A DNA stretch of 64,000 nt from Caballeronia pedi. Lineage in GTDB: Bacteria > Pseudomonadota > Gammaproteobacteria > Burkholderiales > Burkholderiaceae. The first letter of the stretch is position 1. Every line of letters starts with the position of its first letter. The stretch spans positions 17,838-81,837 of the forward strand of contig NZ_FCOE02000033.1 in the NCBI RefSeq assembly GCF_001544915.2, given 5' to 3'. The notes below the pieces were generated by a model that was not told the origin of the DNA, did no database searches, and saw nothing but the letters and a program-made list of their open reading frames with translations. Shown here in pieces: positions 58,518 through 64,000 of the stretch. Made by a program: the position numbers and the translations under genes.

Positions 58518-58547
58518 CGCCGGCGTGTCGCTCGACGACCGCCGGCG
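58518..58547 (+). terminator. Possible weak terminator after lepB
   Basis: Two self-complementary CGCCGGCG blocks can pair around a 14-base loop, followed by only TTTCT. Weak. Confidence 0.4.
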
Positions 58548-58659
58548 TTTCTGATCACTAAAACAAGCTTCGAAACGGCGTGAAGAAGCGCGGCTAACAC
58601 CGTCTCGCCACGCGTTTTCCGGCGTCGGACGGCGCAATCGCCCGTCCGCGCGCCCGCGT

Positions 58660-58665
58660 TATACT
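58660..58665 (+). promoter_or_regulatory. -10 box immediately before rnc
   Basis: TATACT ends six bases before the rnc ATG, so a start at the usual distance would fall on the start codon itself. The -35 is unclear. Confidence 0.4.
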
Positions 58666-58671
58666 CTCTCC

Positions 58672-59781
58672 ATGCCATCTTCTCCGTTGGAAAGCCGGCT
58701 GCGGTATGAATTTCGCAATGCGGAATTACTGCGCCAGGCGATGACCCACCGCAGTCACAGCGCTACGCACAATGAACGGCTCGAATTTCTCGGCGATTCC
58801 GTTCTAAATTGCGTGGTGGCTGCGCTTTTGTTCCAACGATTCGGCAAACTCGATGAAGGCGACCTGTCACGTGTCCGGGCGAATCTGGTCAAACAGCAGT
58901 CGCTTTATGAAATCGCGCAGGCTCTCAACGTGTCCGAAGGACTGCGCCTCGGCGAAGGCGAATTGCGCAGCGGCGGTTTTCGCCGTCCGTCGATTCTCGC
59001 CGACACGCTCGAAGCCATCTTCGGCGCGATCTTCCTCGACGGCGGTTTCGACGCCGCGTCGGTCGTCATCAAGCGGCTCTACACGCCGGTGCTGGATCAT
59101 ATCGATCCGCGCACCATCGGCAAGGACGCGAAGACGCTGCTGCAAGAGTATCTCCAGGGACACAAGATCGCGCTGCCCACCTACACGGTCGTCGCCACGC
59201 ACGGCGCCGCGCACAACCAGCAGTTCGAGGTCGAGTGCACGGTGCCGAAGCTCGACGTGAAGGTGTCGGGATCGGGCGCGAGCCGCCGCGCGGCCGAGCA
59301 GGCCGCCGCGAAGAAGGCGCTCGACGAGGTGGTCGCCGCCGTGCCGTCGCTCGGCGTGAAGCCCAAGCGCAAGGGCGCGCGCGCCGCCAAGCAGGCGGAA
59401 CTCGAAGTGGTGCCCGGCGTGACGGGCATTCAGACGGCGCTGGATCTGCGTTCGCCGGACCGGCGCGAGCGCCATCCGGCATCGCATGGCGCACAGTCCG
59501 GGGCGCACGAACGCCCGGCGTCCGCTGCGCCGCTCGCCGTGATTCGCGCGACGCATGTCGAGCCGTCCGCGAGCGCCTACGCCGCCGCCGACAAATCGGA
59601 ACGCGCCGTGATCCACAAGCCGGAGAAAGCGGTGAAGAGCGAAGCGACACAGGACAAGCCCGCGCCCGCCGATCCCGATCATCACGACGACTCGCCCGCA
59701 GCCGATACCGACACGCGCAACAGCGCAACCGCCGACGCACCCGCGGGCCGCGTCGTGCGCGCCGCCGACGCCGGCCACTGA
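58672..59781 (+). CDS. rnc: Ribonuclease III
   Basis: 369 residues, well above the usual ~225-240. The catalytic domain has ERLEFLGDSVLNCVVA, GELRSGGFRRPSILADTLEAIFGAIFLDGGF; the double-strand RNA-binding domain is KTLLQEYLQGHKIALPTYTVVATHGAAHNQQFEVECTVPKLDV...SGSGASRRAAEQAAAKKAL. The last ~140 residues are low complexity (Ala, Asp, Pro, Lys). It processes rRNA precursors and double-stranded RNA. No Shine-Dalgarno sequence precedes the ATG (CTCTCC). Confidence 0.95.
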   Translation: MPSSPLESRLRYEFRNAELLRQAMTHRSHSATHNERLEFLGDSVLNCVVAALLFQRFGKLDEGDLSRVRANLVKQQSLYEIAQALNVSEGLRLGEGELRSGGFRRPSILADTLEAIFGAIFLDGGFDAASVVIKRLYTPVLDHIDPRTIGKDAKTLLQEYLQGHKIALPTYTVVATHGAAHNQQFEVECTVPKLDVKVSGSGASRRAAEQAAAKKALDEVVAAVPSLGVKPKRKGARAAKQAELEVVPGVTGIQTALDLRSPDRRERHPASHGAQSGAHERPASAAPLAVIRATHVEPSASAYAAADKSERAVIHKPEKAVKSEATQDKPAPADPDHHDDSPAADTDTRNSATADAPAGRVVRAADAGH

Positions 59782-59843
59782 CGCCGGCCATCGATCCGTG
59801 CCGCGCATATCGCGCCCCCAACGACCTCCTGCCGCATACATTT

Positions 59844-60746
59844 ATGATGAACGCTCCTGTTTCTCCCGGTTTCCGCTGCGGCATGGTCGCGATCGTCGGC
59901 AGGCCGAACGTCGGCAAGTCGACGCTGATGAACGCGCTCGTCGGCCAGAAGGTGAGCATCACGTCGCGCAAGGCGCAGACGACGCGCCACCGCATCACCG
60001 GCATCAACACCTTCGAGGACGCGCAGTACGTCTTCGTCGATACGCCCGGTTTCCAGACGCGCCACAGCGGCGCGCTCAACCGCTCGCTGAACCGCGCGGT
60101 GACCTCGACGCTGACGTCCGTCGATGCGATCCTCTTCGTGATCGAAGCCGGCCGCTTCGGCCCCGATGACCAGAAAGTGCTCGACCTGATCCCGTCCGGC
60201 ACGCCCACGCTCCTGATCGCCAACAAGCTCGATCGGGTCGGCGACAAGGAAACGCTCTTTCCCTTCATGCAGCAGATGTCGGCGCTGCGCGACTTCCGCG
60301 AGATCGTGCCGCTGTCGGCGAAGCATCCCGAAGACATCAAGCGCCTGCTGTCGGTCGTGAAGCCCTATTTGCCGGAAGGCGAGCCGATCTACGGCGAGGA
60401 TGACCTGACTGACCGCAGCGAGCGCTTTCTCGCGGCGGAGATCCTGCGCGAGAAGGTGTTCCGCTGGACCGGCGATGAATTGCCGTACACGAGCACGGTG
60501 CTCATCGACAAGTTCGAGACCGAAGGGCGCCTGCGACGCGTCTTCGCGACGATTCTCGTCGATCGCGACACCCACAAGGCGATGATCATCGGCCAGAAGG
60601 GCGCGAAGCTGAAGCAGATCAGCACCGAGGCGCGGCTCGACATGGAGAAGCTTTTCGATGGCCCCGTGTATCTCGAAACCTTCATCAAGGTGAAGAGCGG
60701 CTGGGCCGACAACGAAGCGGGCCTGCGCGCATACGGCTACGAGTGA
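59844..60746 (+). CDS. era: GTPase Era
   Basis: About 300 residues. GTPase motifs GRPNVGKST, TTRHRI, DTPGFQ and NKLDRV; the C-terminal KH domain with VDRDTHKAMIIGQKGAKLKQI binds the 3' end of 16S rRNA during small-subunit assembly. Two adjacent ATG codons (59844, 59847) can start it. Classic rnc-era-recO order. Confidence 0.97.
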   Translation: MMNAPVSPGFRCGMVAIVGRPNVGKSTLMNALVGQKVSITSRKAQTTRHRITGINTFEDAQYVFVDTPGFQTRHSGALNRSLNRAVTSTLTSVDAILFVIEAGRFGPDDQKVLDLIPSGTPTLLIANKLDRVGDKETLFPFMQQMSALRDFREIVPLSAKHPEDIKRLLSVVKPYLPEGEPIYGEDDLTDRSERFLAAEILREKVFRWTGDELPYTSTVLIDKFETEGRLRRVFATILVDRDTHKAMIIGQKGAKLKQISTEARLDMEKLFDGPVYLETFIKVKSGWADNEAGLRAYGYE

Positions 60747-60749
60747 TGC

Positions 60750-61643
60750 ATGGACGACGGCTCGAACGACGCCCGGATGGTTCCGCCGCCCGCCGATGAT
60801 CGTCCCGACGACGATTTCGACGCGCACGAGCGTCCGTCCGCGCGCGCCGTGCCGAAGCGCAGGCGGACGTCGCCATCGACATCCGTCAGTGAGGCCGGTG
60901 AAAAGCGGCCGCGCGCCGCGCCGCGCTCCGACTTTCGCATCGCCGAGCAGCCGGGCTTCGTGCTGCACAGCTATCCGTATCGCGAGACGAGTCTCATCAT
61001 CGATGTGTTTTCGCGTGACTTCGGCCGTGTCGCGCTCGTTGCGAAGGGCGCGAAGCGTCCGCATTCCGCGTTGCGCGGGGTGTTGCAGACGTTTCAGCCG
61101 CTCGGGCTCTCGTGGACCGGCAAGGGCGAAGTCCGCACGCTGACCACTGCCGAATGGGTTGGCGGCATGTTGCCGCTGACCGGCGACGCGTTGCTCTGCG
61201 GCTTCTATGTGAACGAACTGCTTGTGAAGTTCTGCGCGCGCGAGGACGCGCATCCGGCGCTTTTCAATCACTACGTGCTGACGCTCTCGCGTCTCGCGCA
61301 CGACGAGCCCGCCGTGCACGTGCTGCGTTCGTTCGAACGCGTGCTGCTGCGCGAAACCGGCTATGCGATGAACCTCACGCGCACCGTCACGCGCCAGCCG
61401 GTCGTGGCCGAAGGCCGCTATGTCTTCGATCCCGATCGCGGCGTGCGCGAAGCGTCCGACGATTTGCCCGCTCCGTGGCCGGTGATCTCCGGACAGACGC
61501 TCATCGACATGGAACGCGACGACACCACCAGCCCGCAGACGGCCGCGCAGAGCAAGATGCTGATGCGCTTCCTGCTCAACCACTACCTGGGCGGCGCGCC
61601 GCTCGCCACCCGTCAGATACTGATCGACCTGCAAAAACTATGA
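60750..61643 (+). CDS. recO: DNA repair protein RecO
   Basis: 297 residues. RecO loads RecA with RecF/RecR. The OB-fold begins near GFVLHSYPYRETSLIIDVFSRDFGRVALVAKGAKRP; helical domain with LLCGFYVNELLVKFCAREDAHPALFNHY. The first ~60 residues are a charged, disordered extension not needed by the fold. Only three bases separate it from era. Confidence 0.93.
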   Translation: MDDGSNDARMVPPPADDRPDDDFDAHERPSARAVPKRRRTSPSTSVSEAGEKRPRAAPRSDFRIAEQPGFVLHSYPYRETSLIIDVFSRDFGRVALVAKGAKRPHSALRGVLQTFQPLGLSWTGKGEVRTLTTAEWVGGMLPLTGDALLCGFYVNELLVKFCAREDAHPALFNHYVLTLSRLAHDEPAVHVLRSFERVLLRETGYAMNLTRTVTRQPVVAEGRYVFDPDRGVREASDDLPAPWPVISGQTLIDMERDDTTSPQTAAQSKMLMRFLLNHYLGGAPLATRQILIDLQKL

Positions 61644-62413
61644 GCTTCTTTCTCTCGTCGCCTGCGAGCGTGATCGATCTGGGCGTGAACATCGATCACG
61701 TCGCCACCTTGCGCAATGCGCGCGGCACGTCCTATCCCGATCCGATCCGCGCGGCGCTCGCCGCCGAGGATGCGGGCGCCGACGCCATCACGCTGCATCT
61801 GCGCGAGGATCGCCGTCATATCGTCGATGCCGACGTGCGCACGCTGCGGCCGCTCCTCAAGACGCGCATGAATCTCGAATGCGCGGTGACGCGCGAGATG
61901 CTCGACATCGCCTGCGAGATCAGGCCGCACGATGTCTGCCTCGTGCCGGAAAAGCGCCAGGAAGTGACGACCGAAGGCGGCCTCGACGTCGCGGGCCAGT
62001 TCGAAGAAGTGAAGGCCGCGTGCAGGCAACTCGCCGATGCGGGCGCGCGGGTTTCGCTTTTCATCGATCCGGACGAGACGCAGATTCGCGCCGCGCACGA
62101 AGCGGGCGCGCCTGTCATCGAACTGCATACCGGCCGGTATGCCGAAGCGCACGAGCAAGCCGAACAGCAGCGCGAGTTCGAGCGCGTCGCGGCGAGCGTC
62201 GATTTCGGCAACGCGCTCGGGCTGAAGGTCAACGCCGGCCACGGCCTGCACTACACGAACGTGCAGGCGATCGCCGCGCTGCCGGGCATCGTCGAGCTGA
62301 ATATCGGGCACGCGATCGTCGCGCATTCGATCTTCGCGGGCTGGGACAACGCCGTGCGCGAGATGAAGGCGATCATGGTCGCGTCGCGCCTCGCGTCGAT
62401 CCACGCACGCTGA
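61640..62413 (+). CDS. pdxJ: Pyridoxine 5'-phosphate synthase
   Basis: 257 residues, TIM barrel. Condenses 1-deoxyxylulose 5-phosphate with aminoacetone phosphate. Features: LGVNIDHVATLRNARGTSYPDP, ITLHLREDRRHI, CLVPEKRQEVTTEGGLD and GLKVNAGHGLHYTNV. ATG overlaps the recO stop. Followed by acpS. Confidence 0.97.
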   Translation: MSFFLSSPASVIDLGVNIDHVATLRNARGTSYPDPIRAALAAEDAGADAITLHLREDRRHIVDADVRTLRPLLKTRMNLECAVTREMLDIACEIRPHDVCLVPEKRQEVTTEGGLDVAGQFEEVKAACRQLADAGARVSLFIDPDETQIRAAHEAGAPVIELHTGRYAEAHEQAEQQREFERVAASVDFGNALGLKVNAGHGLHYTNVQAIAALPGIVELNIGHAIVAHSIFAGWDNAVREMKAIMVASRLASIHAR

Positions 62414-62422
62414 GCGCACGTC

Positions 62423-62827
62423 ATGGCGATCTACGGAATCGGCACGGACGTCGTGCAGGTGAGCCGCGTTGCGGCGGTGATGAGACGCACGAAGGGGCGG
62501 TTCGCCGAAAAGGTGCTCGGACCCGACGAATTGCGCATCTATCACGCGCGCAACGCGCGCTCGGAAGTGCGCGGGCTTGCGTTTCTCGCGACGCGCTTTT
62601 CGGCCAAGGAAGCGTTCTCGAAGGCGATCGGCCTCGGCATGCGCTGGCCGATGACCTGGCGCGCGCTGCAAACCCTCAACGAGCCGAGCGGCAAGCCGAT
62701 GATCGCCGCCTCCGGCGAACTGGCAGACTGGCTCGCGCAACGCGGCATCACGGCGAAGGTCACGGTGAGCGACGAGCGCGACTACGCGGTGTCGTTCGTG
62801 ATCGCTGAAACGCCCGATCGCACCTGA
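62423..62827 (+). CDS. acpS: Holo-ACP synthase
   Basis: 134 residues. Transfers phosphopantetheine to AcpP. Motifs IYGIGTDVVQVSRV and FLATRFSAKEAFSKAIGLGM. Completes the window's fatty-acid set, although it lies 13 kb from acpP. Starts 9 bases after pdxJ. Confidence 0.96.
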   Translation: MAIYGIGTDVVQVSRVAAVMRRTKGRFAEKVLGPDELRIYHARNARSEVRGLAFLATRFSAKEAFSKAIGLGMRWPMTWRALQTLNEPSGKPMIAASGELADWLAQRGITAKVTVSDERDYAVSFVIAETPDRT

Positions 62828-62866
62828 ATTCAATCAATCAACGCACAAGAAAGCCAATTGAATCCG

Positions 62867-63895
62867 ATGAAACGCACTCCCGGGCCCGTCATGTTCGACG
62901 TCGCCGGCACGAAGCTGACCGATGCGGATATCGAGCGCATCGTGCATCCGATGACCGGCGGCATCATTCTCTTCGCGCGGCATTTCGAGGACCGCGCCCA
63001 ACTCGTCGCGCTGACCGACGCGATCCGCGCGGTGCGTGACGACATCCTGATCGCCGTCGATCACGAGGGCGGGCGCGTGCAGCGCTTTCGCACCGACGGT
63101 TTCACCGTGCTGCCCGCGCCGGGCAAGCTGGGCGAACTGTGGGACCGCGACGTGCTCGCCGCGACCAAGGCCGCGACCGCGTTCGGCTACGTGCTCGCGG
63201 CGGAGTTGCGCGCGTGCGGCATCGACATGAGCTTCACGCCGGTGCTCGATCTGAACTACGGACAGTCGAAGGTGATCGGCGATCGCGCGCTGCACAGCGA
63301 CCCGCGCGTCGTGACGATGCTCGCCAAGAGCCTGAATCACGGCCTCGCGCTCGCCGGCATGGCGAACTGCGGCAAGCACTTTCCTGGACACGGTTTCGCC
63401 GAAGCCGATTCGCACGTCGCGCTGCCGACCGACGATCGTCCGCTCGACGAAATTCTCGCCGCCGACGTGCGTCCGTACGACTGGCTCGGCATGTCGCTGG
63501 CGTCGGTGATTCCGGCGCACGTCATCTACACGAAGGTCGACGATAAACCCGCTGGCTTCTCGCGCATCTGGCTGCAGGACATCCTGCGCGGCAAGCTCGG
63601 CTTCAATGGCGCGATCTTCAGCGACGATCTCTCGATGGAAGCGGCGCGTGCGGGCGGCACGCTGACCGAGGCGACGACAGCGGCGCTCAAGGCAGGTTGT
63701 GACATGGTGCTGATCTGCAATCAGCCGGACGAGGCGGGCAAGGTGCTCGAGCAGTTGCGCTACACGCCGTCGAAGGCTTCCATGCAGCGTATCCGGCAGA
63801 TGCGTCCGCGTGGCAAGGCGCTGCGGTGGAGCAAGTTGCAGGCGCATCCTGAGTATCAGGCGGCGCGGGCAGCCGTCAAACAGATGCTCGGCTGA
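62867..63895 (+). CDS. nagZ: Beta-N-acetylhexosaminidase NagZ
   Basis: About 342 residues, family GH3. Releases GlcNAc from cell-wall muropeptides in the cytoplasm. AVDHEGGRVQRF, the loop KHFPGHGFAEADSH (His proton donor) and nucleophile Asp in FSDDLSMEAARA are visible. ATG 62867 is preferred over a TTG three codons earlier. Last gene before an insertion sequence end. Confidence 0.95.
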   Translation: MKRTPGPVMFDVAGTKLTDADIERIVHPMTGGIILFARHFEDRAQLVALTDAIRAVRDDILIAVDHEGGRVQRFRTDGFTVLPAPGKLGELWDRDVLAATKAATAFGYVLAAELRACGIDMSFTPVLDLNYGQSKVIGDRALHSDPRVVTMLAKSLNHGLALAGMANCGKHFPGHGFAEADSHVALPTDDRPLDEILAADVRPYDWLGMSLASVIPAHVIYTKVDDKPAGFSRIWLQDILRGKLGFNGAIFSDDLSMEAARAGGTLTEATTAALKAGCDMVLICNQPDEAGKVLEQLRYTPSKASMQRIRQMRPRGKALRWSKLQAHPEYQAARAAVKQMLG

Positions 63896-63923
63896 GCGGC
63901 GCTGAACGAAAAAGCCACGGAGA

Positions 63924-64000
63924 TGAACTGACCCCACGAAGTTGGACGGTTAAATTCTAGCGGGTAGCCGAGGCCTGAGTTCTGTATTGCACGGGACTCA
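63924..64000 (-). mobile_element. Right end of an IS3-family insertion sequence (cut by window edge)
   Basis: Begins with TGAACTGACCCC...AAGTTGGAC, the terminal repeat style of many IS3-family elements. Just inside, on the minus strand, a reading frame ends SPVQYRTQASATR-stop, like the last residues of an IS3 integrase (S-P-x-x-Y-R-T). The rest lies beyond the window, so intactness is unknown. Confidence 0.75.
63957..64000 (-). CDS. Transposase OrfB C-terminus (partial)
   Basis: Thirteen residues plus stop visible (SPVQYRTQASATR), continuing off the right edge. The S-P-x-x-Y-R-T motif is the usual end of IS3-family integrase proteins. Only this fragment can be judged. Confidence 0.65.
   Translation of the reverse strand, partial: SPVQYRTQASATR

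Overview
This GC-rich window comes from a chromosome of a Burkholderiaceae bacterium, most likely Paraburkholderia, Caballeronia or Burkholderia. The main support is the long block yceD-rpmF-plsX-fabH-fabD-fabG-acpP-fabF-rpoE-rseA-rseB-mucD-grx-lepA-lepB-rnc-era-recO-pdxJ-acpS-nagZ, together with the protein sequences themselves. Almost all of it is dense core chromosome, with short gaps and many ATGA/GTGA start-stop overlaps.

Left third (1-24.4 kb): a VpsR-like sigma-54 activator, thyA, a FecR/DUF6600 protein with a Gln/His-rich tail, an ArsR-type regulator, a 47-residue lipoprotein, a thioesterase, then fumC, a phospholipase D-like lipoprotein, a MATE pump, an S4 protein, two small Lys/Ala-rich exported proteins and a UvrD-type helicase. 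An azlC-azlD amino-acid exporter with an AraC regulator, creA, a 24-residue membrane peptide and a GntR-controlled lactate-utilisation operon (lutABC) follow, and this part ends in three tandem tRNA-Asn genes. Two features stand out. One is a predicted 63-nt small RNA between the phospholipase and MATE genes whose first hairpin displays an anti-Shine-Dalgarno loop. The other is an AT-richer Rhs-tip toxin/immunity cassette inserted exactly after the helicase gene and bounded by a 24-bp direct copy of the helicase 3' end.

Middle third (24.4-43.7 kb): fdxA, pncB, a second LUD-domain operon (LUD, ion antiporter, 2-hydroxyacid dehydrogenase, rmuC), molybdenum cofactor genes moeA-mobA-moaA, and rne (RNase E) divergent from rluC-HAD-Rieske-S49 peptidase, followed by a tetrapyrrole-type methyltransferase and maf. 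The only long gene-free stretch (38.4-39.3 kb) appears to be the very long 5' leader of rne, whose best promoter overlaps the start of rluC.

Right third (43.7-64 kb): a nearly continuous plus-strand block that makes fatty acids (plsX to fabF), controls envelope stress (rpoE-rseA-rseB-mucD), and handles protein export and RNA maturation (lepA, lepB, rnc, era), DNA repair (recO), vitamin B6 (pdxJ), ACP activation (acpS) and cell-wall recycling (nagZ). The window ends inside the right end of an IS3-family insertion sequence.

All calls come from reading the sequence; no database search was run. Promoter, terminator and small-RNA calls are pattern-based predictions.
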